A stretch of 46,388 nucleotides of DNA, taken from Methanobrevibacter sp. (GTDB taxonomy: Archaea > Methanobacteriota > Methanobacteria > Methanobacteriales > Methanobacteriaceae). Shown in pieces: positions 33,966-42,137 of the stretch; the stretch's first letter is position 1; each line of letters begins with the position of its first letter. A program made the translations under genes and the position numbers. Below the pieces are notes generated by a model, which worked only from the letters and a program-made list of their open reading frames with translations, was not told the origin of the DNA and ran no database searches. The stretch covers positions 1 through 46,388 of the forward strand of contig JAFRFD010000160.1 in the NCBI GenBank assembly GCA_017434525.1. The letters run 5' to 3'.

Positions 33966-34352
33966 CTATAAACCATCATCTATAACTAAATTAGTAACGG
34001 TTTTGGATTGCTTATTGAATAGGGTTCCGTTGTAGTTGCAGTGAACGGTATAGTTTCCGTTTTCCAATGTTTCAAGTTCAGCAGAACCTTCGCCTTCCTC
34101 GTCGGTTGTGACCTGATACCTATGGGCCCAGCCGGAATCGTCAAGAACCTTAATGTCTACGACCTCATTGGGATAGACGTTCCTGTATTCGTCTGTAAGC
34201 AACACTGTTATGAAGTCACCGTTCTTTAGTGTGGCGTTGCTCAATACCTCAATTTTGGTATTGTGGCTGTTGGCTGATATGTAAACGAATGAACCGATAG
34301 CTATTATGACTATAATGGCGATTGCAGCTATAATAATCTGTCTGTTATCCAT
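33966..34352 (-). CDS. Small anchored protein with Ig-like domain (128 aa)
   Basis: A 128-residue protein with an N-terminal membrane helix (residues 6-25) and an outside beta-sandwich of about 95 residues: KNGDFITVLLTDEYRNVYPNEVVDIKVLDDSG, then TTDEEGEGSAELETLENGNYTVHCNYNGT. This is the Big/Ig-like repeat type found in methanogen adhesin-like proteins, here as a single unit. AGGTGAT precedes the ATG. It is immediately downstream of the universal stress protein gene and probably cotranscribed. Function unknown. Confidence 0.65.
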   Translation of the reverse strand: MDNRQIIIAAIAIIVIIAIGSFVYISANSHNTKIEVLSNATLKNGDFITVLLTDEYRNVYPNEVVDIKVLDDSGWAHRYQVTTDEEGEGSAELETLENGNYTVHCNYNGTLFNKQSKTVTNLVIDDGL

Positions 34353-34361
34353 CTAATCACC

Positions 34362-34787
34362 TTAATTGTTATGTACCAATAGTACGTCAATGTCTGAATT
34401 TTTCAATACCCTTTCGGCAACGCTTCCAATGATGAATCTGTGAAGTCCGCTTTTACCTGATGCGGAAATGACAATCAGATCGGCTCCGATTTCATCACAA
34501 ACCTCAAGGATTTTTTCAGCCGCAAAACCTGTTTCGACCCTTGTTGTCACATTCAGGGAGGAATCAAACATCTTTTCCATTCTCTTGACGGCTTCTTCAG
34601 CTTCCTTTTTCATTCTGGCATTAACGTTTCTTACTTTTGTTCTGCTTTGAAAAGCACTGGAGGTCAATTTGCCCGCAACTGACAAAATGACAATCTCCCC
34701 ATCATCGGAAATCAAATTTGTTACTCTATCAACTTCCTGTTCAGCATATCCTGAACCATCTGTAGGTAATAAAATTTTCTTATACAT
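34362..34787 (-). CDS. Universal stress protein UspA family
   Basis: A 141-residue cytoplasmic protein. Seen: ILLPTDGSGYAEQEVDRV at the start, and the C-terminal ATP-binding pattern ADLIVISASGKSGLHRFIIGSVAERVLKNSDIDVLLVH (G-x2-G-x9-G-S type). Nucleotide binding is therefore likely. It helps survival under starvation or redox stress through unknown partners. AGGTG precedes the ATG. It lies next to the glutathione peroxidase gene on the same strand. Confidence 0.9.
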   Translation of the reverse strand: MYKKILLPTDGSGYAEQEVDRVTNLISDDGEIVILSVAGKLTSSAFQSRTKVRNVNARMKKEAEEAVKRMEKMFDSSLNVTTRVETGFAAEKILEVCDEIGADLIVISASGKSGLHRFIIGSVAERVLKNSDIDVLLVHNN

Positions 34788-34848
34788 TATTGCTACACCT
34801 GATGATATATTAGTAAGTAATAGTTAATAATCTTTCTTTTAAAAAAAG

Positions 34849-35388
34849 TCACATGTACTTCATTATGGCATCCCTTACATGCCTCAAGTCTTCGGTAGGT
34901 TCGAACCTTCGAGCGACATTGCCGTCACGGTCAACCAGAAACTTCGTGAAATTCCACTTTATGTCATCATTGCCCTCATAGTTTTTGTTGGAAATCCTCA
35001 ATATGACCTTCAACCTTTCGGCGTCTTTTCCTGTAATTGCCTTAAAAGGCTGCTCGGACTTGAGATACTCATACAGAGGATGGGCATTCTCTCCGTTGAC
35101 GTCAATCTTGTCAAAGATAGTGTAGGGCACAAGCCATTTTGTCCGGCAGAGATGGGTAATCTCCTTGATTGTTCCCGGAGCCTGACCGTTGAACTGATTG
35201 CATGGAAAATCCAAGATTTCAAAGCCTCTTTCATGAAAATTATTGTAGATTTCGTTCAGTTGAGTGTATTGTGGAGTAAAACCACATTTTGTAGCAGAGT
35301 TTACGATTAACAGCACTTTATTTTTGTATTGGGAAAGAGAAACAGTGTTTCCTTCTCCGTCAATAACTTCAAAATCATATATTGACAT
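34849..35388 (-). CDS. Thiol-type glutathione peroxidase
   Basis: A 179-residue thioredoxin-fold peroxidase. Seen: peroxidatic C35 in NSATKCGFTPQY, FPCNQF (C63, Q66), a resolving C81 in THLCRTKW, and the WNFTKFLVDRDG motif with the Trp-Asn of the catalytic tetrad. The combination of C35 and C81 fits the thioredoxin-dependent two-Cys group, not a glutathione enzyme, as expected for an organism without glutathione. It reduces organic peroxides or H2O2. This family is common in bacteria and rare in methanogens, so acquisition by transfer is plausible. GAGGG precedes the ATG. Confidence 0.9.
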   Translation of the reverse strand: MSIYDFEVIDGEGNTVSLSQYKNKVLLIVNSATKCGFTPQYTQLNEIYNNFHERGFEILDFPCNQFNGQAPGTIKEITHLCRTKWLVPYTIFDKIDVNGENAHPLYEYLKSEQPFKAITGKDAERLKVILRISNKNYEGNDDIKWNFTKFLVDRDGNVARRFEPTEDLRHVRDAIMKYM

Positions 35389-35491
35389 GGCAATCCCTCA
35401 TTATAAATTATATTGTAGAATAAATATATTTAAATGTTTTTAAAATTTTCTGCACAAACATTAATTATTGGGAAAATAAATATATAGTATT

Positions 35492-36586
35492 ATGTCAAGA
35501 CAGGAAAAAATTGTAAAAACAAGCATAATTGGCATCGTCGTGAATCTGATATTGGTGGCATTCAAGGCAACCATAGGAATACTCGTCAATTCAATCGCAA
35601 TTACATTGGACGCAGTCAATAATCTGACTGACGCATTATCATCAATCATTACAATAATCGGCGCAAAGCTTGCAGGAAAGGCACCTGATGAATCCCATCC
35701 ATATGGATATGGAAGAATTGAATACTTCTCATCAATAATCATTGCTGCCATTGTCCTGTGGGCAGGGATAACTGCTTTCATGGAATCATGGCCAAAAATA
35801 TTCAATCCCGACGTGACAAGCTATACTACAGTCTCACTTATCATAATTGCAGTGGCCGTGGTCGTAAAATTCGTTTTGGGAAAATATGTAAAGAATGTCG
35901 GTGAGGAAATCAACTCACAGGCACTAATCGCATCCGGAAGCGATGCATTTTTTGACGGAATACTTTCTCTTGCAACACTGATTGCGGCAATAATATCACT
36001 CTTTTACCACATATCCCTTGAGGGAATACTGGGAGTCATAATCTCTGTTGTAATCATCAAGGCAAGTATAGACATGATCAAGGAAACCGTGGACAGCATG
36101 CTAGGAGACAGAATCGATTCTGAACTTTCACACTCAATCAAACAGTCAATATGTGAATTTCCAAATGTGTACGGTGCATATGACCTGATTCTGCACAATT
36201 ACGGACCGGAAAGCATGCAGGGTTCAGTTCACGTTGAAGTGGACGACAGCCTGACTGCGGTCGACATCCAGCGCTTGAGCAGAAAGATATCAGCAAAGAT
36301 ATATGATGAGCACAACGTATTGCTGACAGGAATTGGAATATATGCCAAAAACGAAAAGTATGGAAATATCCGCTCCGATTTAAATTCAATCATCGGAAAA
36401 TATCCCGAAATCAAGGAAACTCATGCATTCATGGTATATGAGGATGAAAATCTCATAACATTTGACATGATTGTGGATTTCAGTGCCGAGCGTGAAGACA
36501 TAAAGCAAAAGGTCCTGGGCGAAATCAAATCAAAACATCCCGAGTTCAACTATTACATAATCGACGATTATGATTTCAGTGATTGA
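35492..36586 (+). CDS. Cation diffusion facilitator (CDF) metal transporter
   Basis: A 364-residue metal/proton antiporter. It has six membrane helices in residues 12-200, with the metal site formed by ITLDAVNNLTDALSS (helix 2, D-x3-N-x2-D) and SGSDAFFDGILS (helix 5, D-x3-D). The cytoplasmic domain (about 210-364) has two ferredoxin-like parts; the second copy is unusual, since most CDF proteins have one. The helix 5 D-x3-D in place of H-x3-D fits Mn or Fe over Zn. It exports divalent metals and complements MntP in this window. It is divergent from the peroxidase gene, which is in keeping with a metal and oxidative stress role. Confidence 0.88.
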   Translation: MSRQEKIVKTSIIGIVVNLILVAFKATIGILVNSIAITLDAVNNLTDALSSIITIIGAKLAGKAPDESHPYGYGRIEYFSSIIIAAIVLWAGITAFMESWPKIFNPDVTSYTTVSLIIIAVAVVVKFVLGKYVKNVGEEINSQALIASGSDAFFDGILSLATLIAAIISLFYHISLEGILGVIISVVIIKASIDMIKETVDSMLGDRIDSELSHSIKQSICEFPNVYGAYDLILHNYGPESMQGSVHVEVDDSLTAVDIQRLSRKISAKIYDEHNVLLTGIGIYAKNEKYGNIRSDLNSIIGKYPEIKETHAFMVYEDENLITFDMIVDFSAEREDIKQKVLGEIKSKHPEFNYYIIDDYDFSD

Positions 36587-36643
36587 TTGAAAAAAGACAT
36601 ATTATATATTAGATTGGACAAAAATATTAACAGGTGAAATATT

Positions 36644-36994
36644 ATGGATAAGAAAAATATAATATTGATTGCTATTGTAATTTTGGTAATTGCTCTAGCG
36701 GCTGTTGCAGCATACATCTACTCATCAGGCAATGGCACAGTTGACATCACCAACAAATCCGACAACACAACCGTCATAAACGTAGACAAGGTAAACACTA
36801 CTGTCGTTGGTGACAATTCATCCAGAGTGAATGAAACTGCCAACCTTACAAACAACAACACACCATATAAGGTTTATAATCCGCAAACTGATTCATATGT
36901 ACCTGTAATCGGTGAAAAATTCGATGATGAAGTACAAAGATGGTACACATATGATGAAGACGGCGTAAGATACTACAACACAAGAATTAATTAG
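36644..36994 (+). CDS. Small membrane-anchored protein (116 aa)
   Basis: A 116-residue protein with an N-terminal membrane helix (residues 6-26), an Asn/Thr-rich linker with several N-x-S/T sites, and a short C-terminal segment (KVYNPQTDSYVPVIGEKFDDEVQRWYTYDEDGVRYYNTRIN) rich in Tyr and Asp. It resembles the anchored small proteins elsewhere in the window only in layout. GGTGAAAT before the ATG acts as ribosome site. Function unknown; it is probably exposed at the cell surface. Confidence 0.6.
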   Translation: MDKKNIILIAIVILVIALAAVAAYIYSSGNGTVDITNKSDNTTVINVDKVNTTVVGDNSSRVNETANLTNNNTPYKVYNPQTDSYVPVIGEKFDDEVQRWYTYDEDGVRYYNTRIN

Positions 36995-37022
36995 ACATTA
37001 ATTCTTACTTTTTCTTTTTTTT
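36995..37022. terminator. Terminator between convergent genes
   Basis: A T-rich tract on the plus strand, ending in nine T, lies between the convergent genes at 36644 and 37022. It has no stem and matches archaeal intrinsic termination for the plus-strand gene. Confidence 0.5.
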
Positions 37023-37315
37023 TAGTCCAAAAATACGGAATTGATCATATTGTCCCTGTAGGCCGTATCGTCTTTTAGGCTTTCTATGTGATGGATAACA
37101 TTTAGCTTTAAGTCTTCAAGCTTTATTCTGGTTTCTATATCGTTGAAGTCAACTTCAAAGAAAAACAGGTATTTGACCTCCATGTCCTGGCTGTATATTA
37201 CCCAGCTTGGACCGTTGATGTCCAAAAGCCTGATGGACCATCTTGACATTATTTCATTGATTTTGGAGGATGCATCTTCCACATCAAAATCGTCATCCAA
37301 GAATATTTCCTTCAT
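37022..37315 (-). CDS. Hypothetical protein (97 aa), end of the AAA+/SseB cluster
   Basis: An acidic 97-residue protein that looks like a small alpha/beta domain: EDASSKINEIMSRWSIRLLDINGPSWVIYSQDMEVKYLFFFEVDFNDIETRIKLEDLKLNVIHHIESL. No family is recognised. Its start overlaps the stop of the preceding gene (4 bp), so it is translationally coupled to the 106-residue protein and to the zinc-ribbon HExxH protein before that. Coupling suggests the three act together, perhaps as subunits or chaperone and client. Confidence 0.65.
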   Translation of the reverse strand: MKEIFLDDDFDVEDASSKINEIMSRWSIRLLDINGPSWVIYSQDMEVKYLFFFEVDFNDIETRIKLEDLKLNVIHHIESLKDDTAYRDNMINSVFLD

Positions 37316-37632
37316 TGGTAGAATGCCTCTGGGTCTGTATTCGGTAATGTCAGCTCAATTTCCTCACGATTGAAAACACCGAGCATTGTGATTTCGCTTT
37401 TTTTGACTGAAATTGCCTGTGAAACTGTTTCGTCTTCAATTGAAATCATTGAAACGTTGATCCATTCATCGTCTTCGCCAAGATAGAGGCATGGCTCAAA
37501 GAGCTGGTATTTGGTGATGATGGTCATCAGAAGTTCATTAATCTCCACTTTCTTTCCTGTATGCTGATAGTTAAGCTCCAAAATTCTTTCGCGCACGTTC
37601 ATGATTGTCACCGTTATAATATTTTTTACCAC
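37312..37632 (-). CDS. Hypothetical protein (106 aa), coupled to the HExxH gene
   Basis: A 106-residue acidic protein with a helical N-terminal third (VRERILELNYQHTGKKVEINELLMTIITKY) and a beta-rich remainder (CLYLGEDDEWINVSMISIEDETVSQAISVKKSEITMLGVFNREEIELTLPN). No family is recognised. Its start overlaps the stop of the HExxH gene by 7 bp and its end overlaps the 97-residue gene by 4 bp. The frame opens 9-10 codons before the internal ATG of MNVRERI; either could be the true start. Confidence 0.65.
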   Translation of the reverse strand: MVKNIITVTIMNVRERILELNYQHTGKKVEINELLMTIITKYQLFEPCLYLGEDDEWINVSMISIEDETVSQAISVKKSEITMLGVFNREEIELTLPNTDPEAFYQ

Positions 37633-38759
37633 ATTTCATTGATTTCCTTTAGCTTTTCCACATTTTCGGATGCGAATGCGAATCCCTCAACCAGTATACA
37701 TTGTATGACCTGGAAAAACCCTTCATAGGTAAGCAGGATGCAGTTTTCATGCCTCAGCTGGGTGTAGTCAGGCCTGTCCAAAATGTCGCTTCTAAACTGT
37801 GTCTTGATGTCTGAAAGCATTTGGTCTGTGATGAATGACTCGATTATTGTCTTTATCATGTGGGCCAGGGTATTTCCTATTGTCTTGAGCATTTCAATCT
37901 CATCTTCCGGCAGGTCTATTTCCTTTTGGATGTTTAGAAATGAGGAGTAGTCCTGATATCCGAAGAGAGTGAAACGTCCCTCAACAGTGTGTGCTGCATA
38001 TTCATCAATCAGGCAGTTTTCCTTGGAATATGTAAGTATGAATGTTATTATTGATTCCATTTCCCTTGTCTTGGATGCGTCAAGCAGCCTGCACATTATA
38101 TGGACCAGCATCTCCTTTATGAGAAAGTGTGTCAGCTCATGAAGCATTGTTGTAATCTGTAGCGCGTCAAGCTGTCTGTCATCGACAATGATTGTGTTGA
38201 AACTGTAATATCCAAGTTCCTGTCCGTATGACTTGTATTTTACATCGACAAATGCCTTTGTAAACAGTAGAACCTTTTCAAGACATGACAATGAGTCGAG
38301 GTCCACGGCGTTTTGCTTTATTGCATCATCAATGCTTTTGAGGGCAGTTATCCTAATGTCTTTTAGTATTTTGTTAAAATCACGTCTTGTGAAGTCAAAA
38401 TCGTTTATTAAAATAAGGTTTTCTGTGGTAAATATCTCTTCAAAATCGCTCAGGACCGCCGAGCCGTCGAATGAAAATTCATGTTTGACATCTAACGTTT
38501 TGATGTCGGCATGCCTTAAATCATTGAGGGCAACGCCACATGCAAAGCAGAAGTTTTCATCTGCAGGATACTTTTTGCCGCATTTGGGACATATCTTTGC
38601 TGGCTTTTCCTCATATGCAATTTCACACAAGCATTCCTCGGCAACATCCAAGCCCTTCATCATGAACTTCTTGAGCTCTACTTTTGGAAGTGCACTGTCA
38701 ATTAAAGCCCGCTTTTCCCTGTCGGGTCTTGTATATTTAGAAAAACTTTTCAAATCCAT
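37626..38759 (-). CDS. Zinc-ribbon HExxH putative metallopeptidase
   Basis: A 377-residue soluble protein. A zinc ribbon occupies residues 57-74 (C57, C60, C71, C74 in CPKCGKKYPADENFCFAC). The zincin motif HELTH is at residues 207-211 in a helix (TTMLHELTHFLIKEMLVH), and an acidic third-ligand candidate E253 occurs in ENCLIDEYAAHTVEGRF about 42 residues later, the arrangement of gluzincin-type enzymes. There is no signal peptide, so it acts in the cytoplasm, probably guided by the ribbon. It may cut a specific partner in this cluster. A helical C-terminal region follows. It is coupled to two small downstream genes. Confidence 0.7.
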   Translation of the reverse strand: MDLKSFSKYTRPDREKRALIDSALPKVELKKFMMKGLDVAEECLCEIAYEEKPAKICPKCGKKYPADENFCFACGVALNDLRHADIKTLDVKHEFSFDGSAVLSDFEEIFTTENLILINDFDFTRRDFNKILKDIRITALKSIDDAIKQNAVDLDSLSCLEKVLLFTKAFVDVKYKSYGQELGYYSFNTIIVDDRQLDALQITTMLHELTHFLIKEMLVHIMCRLLDASKTREMESIITFILTYSKENCLIDEYAAHTVEGRFTLFGYQDYSSFLNIQKEIDLPEDEIEMLKTIGNTLAHMIKTIIESFITDQMLSDIKTQFRSDILDRPDYTQLRHENCILLTYEGFFQVIQCILVEGFAFASENVEKLKEINEMW

Positions 38760-38770
38760 TTAAAACACTT

Positions 38771-39106
38771 TCACTGAATAAGTAGGCCCAAAAAGAAACT
38801 TATGATCCAAACAACAACTCCCAATACTATAACGAGAAGACCGTATCTTTTTGCCTTTGGGCTGTCCTTTCTAGTATACAGGTAGATTCCGATTATGATG
38901 CCTATAAGAGGTATCAGAATTGAAAATATGAAACCTAAAACAGTTGCAAGAGTATGGCTTTTTTCAACCACAGGAGGATTGAAGCTATTTGTGTTTGAAG
39001 TGTCGTTTGCCATGTTTCCATAGCTTTCCACATTCTTTCCGCAGTTCTTGCAGAATTTTGCATTGTCCACCAGTTCCTCTCCACAGAACGGACAAAATAT
39101 TGACAT
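38771..39106 (-). CDS. Zinc-ribbon protein with two membrane helices
   Basis: A 111-residue protein with an N-terminal zinc ribbon (C5, C8, C19, C22 in CPFCGEELVDNAKFCKNCG), a short Asn-rich linker, and two membrane helices (about 52-75 and 88-110). The ribbon is cytoplasmic, so it could dock a soluble partner to the membrane. GGAGGCGAT precedes the ATG, which directly follows the stop of the preceding coiled-coil gene. The next gene begins 11 bp after this one. A membrane tether for the cluster is a reasonable inference. Confidence 0.72.
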   Translation of the reverse strand: MSIFCPFCGEELVDNAKFCKNCGKNVESYGNMANDTSNTNSFNPPVVEKSHTLATVLGFIFSILIPLIGIIIGIYLYTRKDSPKAKRYGLLVIVLGVVVWIISFFLGLLIQ

Positions 39107-39724
39107 CTAATCGCCTCCGAATATCATTTCAATCAGTTCCTCGTCACTCTTGTAGAATGTCAGGTTCAAAAGCTCAACGATGGTGTCAGGCGCCCCGACC
39201 AGCTGAGGTATCAGTGACCATGGCATGTAGACCTTCTTTGCGCCTTCGTCATAGCAGACCCTCAGGTTTTCTGGCAAAATGTGTGCTTGTGATTTTGTCA
39301 GTATAGCTGTTGAGTCGGATAAACTTTGATTGTTTTTTATGGATTCATTTGCTATGATTTCCTGTAAATCAAAATCACTGGATTCGGTTGAACCTGTCAG
39401 ATTATCAATGCTTGTTTCATTATTCTTGACAGTCAGTTTGAATATCTCCCCGTCTTCAACATAGTACACCTCACCTAGGCCGATCTCCACATTTAAAATA
39501 TCTTTTGAGTCGGGAGATTTCGGAATGTTGGCAACGGTGCGCCTTGGAGGCTCGTCACCTATGTTTTCAACGCTTTTCATTATCATCTGCGAAAGTTCGT
39601 CCAGTTTCGGTTCCTTTACCGGAGCATCGCCTTCACCGGCAATCTTTTTTAGAAGGCGAATTATCTCTTCGTTCTGCCTTTCGATATTCTTGTTGATTTT
39701 AATTAGCTCGGACAATTCTGACAT
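39107..39724 (-). CDS. Coiled-coil protein of unknown function (205 aa)
   Basis: A 205-residue acidic protein. Residues 1-28 form a clear coiled coil (ELSELIKINKNIERQNEEIIRLLKKI), then a disordered Pro-rich linker, then two beta-rich parts. The last part (LPENLRVCYDEGAKKVYMPWSLIPQLVGAPDTIVELLNLTFYKSDEELIEMIFGGD) looks like a compact domain. No family is recognised. It lies between the SseB-like genes and the zinc-ribbon/TM gene in the same strand and with close spacing, so it is probably an adaptor that oligomerises through its N-terminal helix. Confidence 0.68.
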   Translation of the reverse strand: MSELSELIKINKNIERQNEEIIRLLKKIAGEGDAPVKEPKLDELSQMIMKSVENIGDEPPRRTVANIPKSPDSKDILNVEIGLGEVYYVEDGEIFKLTVKNNETSIDNLTGSTESSDFDLQEIIANESIKNNQSLSDSTAILTKSQAHILPENLRVCYDEGAKKVYMPWSLIPQLVGAPDTIVELLNLTFYKSDEELIEMIFGGD

Positions 39725-39760
39725 GTTTATACCTCTAAACTTTATGTTAATTATAAATTT

Positions 39761-40663
39761 CTAATCTATCAGGAACAGATAATATATTGACTCGCTCAGC
39801 CTTTCGTCGTTTGCATACCTTTCAAATCCAAGGGAATACTTCAAAAGGACAGTCCTTGGAATCAGCACATCCCCGCATGACGGGTTCAATATGATTCCGT
39901 CCATGTCATCGCTCAAGACGAAATTCACAAGCGTTGCAAGATTTATGATTTGGGCGTATTTGAATCCGGCCGCATCGGCCTGCCTCAGCCTGTCTTTTGA
40001 GGAAAATATTGTGGCATACCTTCCGCCGATTCTGTCGACGTGCATGCTTGCCAAAGGTCCGGTATCCTTTTGTGAAATGAGACCTTCATCGGCCTTAACG
40101 CTCAAGTCCAAATCTGAAACCATCAGTGTGAAAAGCCTTGAGGCAGAAAGCTTTTCAAAAAGCCTCTCCCAATCGCCGATGTTGTGTGGGTTGTCCGTGA
40201 ATGCCTCAAGATCTGTGTTGTCAATGCTTTCATAGAGGTCTTTCAGCTCCTCTTCGGAATAGGGGTTTGTAGTGTAGAAGTTTGTCTTTGGAACGTTTTC
40301 GATTCCCAGTATGAATTCCTTTTTGAAAAGGTACTTTTCCGAAGCGGGATTGAGTATGTATCCGTCAATTTCAGTGGTCTTCAGGACGTTTCGATACAGC
40401 TCAAAGGGGTTGTTTAGGACTTCGATGTCATCGCTTTTGTAGAATTTGTGAAACTCGTCAAGGTCTGTGAAAAGAGGAGTCAACTTTGAGTTTTCATCAT
40501 CATATATTATGAAATTCAGGGTGCCGTTCTCCCTTTTGGCGGGAATGTAGAGGTTGGAATACCTGAATTCATTAATCAGTCTTAAAAGCAGCTCTTCTGT
40601 GAGGTTATTGTCATTTAGATATATGTCTTCAATGACATTTCTCAGGTGTTTGTGTGTTATCAT
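39761..40663 (-). CDS. Protein with duplicated SseB-like domains (300 aa)
   Basis: A 300-residue protein made of two related halves. Each has the SseB pattern: a strand-helix lead (FRYSNLYIPAKRENGTLNFIIYDDENSKLTPLFTDLDEF in the first), then IDGYILNP; the second half has GRYATIFSSKDRL and then MDGIILNPSCGDVLIP. SseB domains carry this FTD/FTS and DG-x-x-x-NP arrangement and are found in secretion-linked and stress genes, but biochemical roles are poorly known. The neighbour at 40718 is a paralogue with the same two-half plan. No membrane segment; cytoplasmic. Confidence 0.6.
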   Translation of the reverse strand: MITHKHLRNVIEDIYLNDNNLTEELLLRLINEFRYSNLYIPAKRENGTLNFIIYDDENSKLTPLFTDLDEFHKFYKSDDIEVLNNPFELYRNVLKTTEIDGYILNPASEKYLFKKEFILGIENVPKTNFYTTNPYSEEELKDLYESIDNTDLEAFTDNPHNIGDWERLFEKLSASRLFTLMVSDLDLSVKADEGLISQKDTGPLASMHVDRIGGRYATIFSSKDRLRQADAAGFKYAQIINLATLVNFVLSDDMDGIILNPSCGDVLIPRTVLLKYSLGFERYANDERLSESIYYLFLID

Positions 40664-40717
40664 CGGTTTAATTTATGTTTTGAAGATAAATAAAGGTATG
40701 TTGCGAGATGCTCGCAA

Positions 40718-41659
40718 CTATAAAATGAATGCATAGTCAAGGGAGTCCCTGAAAACAGGGTTTTCAACTATTATTTCTATACCGCTTGCCTGCGGAAGGA
40801 TGTCTTCACGTGCAATCACATAATCTTCTCCGTTCGGATTTATGACCACACCATCCATATCGTTTCTTAGGATAAAATCAAAGAGTTCTGACAGTACTGT
40901 AATCTGACCGTAATAGTATAGGTCAGAATCTGCGTTTATTGCTTTTGAAATTGCGTTTTTGTCTGTAAATATTGCTCCCATATGGATTTCATCGTTGTCT
41001 ATTGTGCACAGGCTGAAACCGTCAACGTCATCTGCATCTATGATGCCGTTTTGGGCAAACTCATCAAGCGGCTTGTCGTTGATTACGAGATTGAGCAATG
41101 TTGAGTTTGAAAGCTCCACATACAGCCTTTCGATGTCGTCGTTTGAATCCTCGTCATTTATGAATTCGACAAGTGATTCGTTGGTGACGTTTTCAAAGAT
41201 TTTCTTCAGTTCCTCTTTGTTGTATGCTTCAACGCCATCATCATCGTCTGTTTCAGGCAGGTTGAACATCTCTTCGATGAAAGGCTTTTCGATAGGCATG
41301 AAGTTTCCTTCAACGTTGAGGATAATTCCGTCAAGCTCGTTTTCCAATATCAAATCTGTGTAAATGTCAAAATCGAATGCGACAGGACCGAACTCTGAGT
41401 CTTCAAGGGCGTGCTTTTGATATTCTTCAATGTCTGTAAATAATGGTATGTATGTTGATCCGTCCTCTTCAGAAGCGATGTGCTCAAAGGCGAATGCATC
41501 TTGCTCCTCGACTGCAGGTATGAGCAGGTTGGATACCTTAAGCTCACATATGAACTTTGCAATGAGCTCCACTGGAGCGTCCTTTTCTTCATCCAAATAT
41601 CTTTTCAATTCGTCCACTACATCTTTCAGATGATTATTTGTTATATATGAATCTGTCAT
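40718..41659 (-). CDS. Protein with duplicated SseB-like domains (313 aa, paralogue)
   Basis: A 313-residue paralogue of the protein at 39761, strongly acidic. The same two-half plan is visible: STYIPLFTDIEEYQKH then LDGIILNVEGNFMPIEKP, and HMGAIFTDKNAISKA then MDGVVINPNGEDYVIAREDI. The frame opens five codons earlier, but ATG at 41659 has GGAG at good spacing and gives MTDSYITNNHLKDVV, which aligns with the paralogue's MITHKHLRNVI. It is first in the minus-strand transcript and lies downstream of a dyad (41691-41713) that faces a divergent winged-helix gene. Confidence 0.6.
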   Translation of the reverse strand: MTDSYITNNHLKDVVDELKRYLDEEKDAPVELIAKFICELKVSNLLIPAVEEQDAFAFEHIASEEDGSTYIPLFTDIEEYQKHALEDSEFGPVAFDFDIYTDLILENELDGIILNVEGNFMPIEKPFIEEMFNLPETDDDDGVEAYNKEELKKIFENVTNESLVEFINDEDSNDDIERLYVELSNSTLLNLVINDKPLDEFAQNGIIDADDVDGFSLCTIDNDEIHMGAIFTDKNAISKAINADSDLYYYGQITVLSELFDFILRNDMDGVVINPNGEDYVIAREDILPQASGIEIIVENPVFRDSLDYAFIL

Positions 41660-41690
41660 AAAATCTCCATACAAGTTTTTATTGTTTATA

Positions 41691-41713
41691 ATATATGTAT
41701 TTTTTACATATAT
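41691..41713. promoter_or_regulatory. Operator candidate between SseB-like and winged-helix genes
   Basis: ATATATGTA and TACATATAT are perfect 9-bp complements around five T. The dyad overlaps the A+T-rich TATA region expected for the minus-strand SseB-like operon (start at 41659) and lies about 135 bp before the divergent winged-helix gene. That regulator or its paralogue could bind here. Confidence 0.5.
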
Positions 41714-41847
41714 AATCCATGTTGATTATGTTGGCATACGTTATATTTATAATGTGTTTATTCCGAATAAAAATGTTAATACAAGTTAATAAAAAAATAA
41801 TGAAAAAATAACTATCGTAGTATTTATCCTTTTACAAATTGATACAT

Positions 41848-42135
41848 ATGACCAAACAACTCAGTGAAAGCGAAAAATGGGAAATAATCGGTTTCATTAA
41901 AATATCACCAACACGTTACCAGATACTGAAAACAATAGATGAAGATTTCATGATGCCCTCTGAAATCGCAAGGTTCACAGGCCTCAGGATCACACAGGTT
42001 TCAAATGCGCTTCATGATTTGAAAAAAAAGCAGCTTGTCCATTGCATGAACGAACACGTTTCCAAGGGAAGGCTGTATCAAAATACACCACTCGGTTTGG
42101 AAATACTGAAAATGATTGAAAAAAACAGGAAATGA
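41848..42135 (+). CDS. Winged-helix transcriptional regulator (95 aa)
   Basis: A 95-residue ArsR/MarR-like winged helix: ILKTIDEDFMMPSEIARFTGLRITQVSNALHDLKKKQLVHCMNEHVSKGRLYQNTPLGLEIL, where LRITQVSNALHDLKKK is the recognition helix. It is a paralogue of the protein at 42994 (shared spacing and the ITQVSNAL/INHISNVL, VHCMNE/AECINE positions). The frame opens three codons earlier at TTG, but ATG at 41848 is the better start; no ribosome site, so it may be leaderless. It is the only plus-strand gene within the 37-46 kb cluster and is convergent with the TPR-HIRAN gene, so it is likely the cluster's regulator. Confidence 0.8.
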   Translation: MTKQLSESEKWEIIGFIKISPTRYQILKTIDEDFMMPSEIARFTGLRITQVSNALHDLKKKQLVHCMNEHVSKGRLYQNTPLGLEILKMIEKNRK

Positions 42136-42137
42136 CA

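Noticed and set aside
34891..34911. GGTTCGAACC, like a tRNA T-loop
   Set aside because: It lies inside the glutathione peroxidase coding sequence and no acceptor, D or anticodon arms can be formed around it.
38233..38763. Long open frame of 176 codons on the plus strand
   Set aside because: It is Ser-rich shadow sequence opposite the HExxH gene. The minus strand has a zinc ribbon, a HELTH motif and operon overlaps, so the plus frame is not real.
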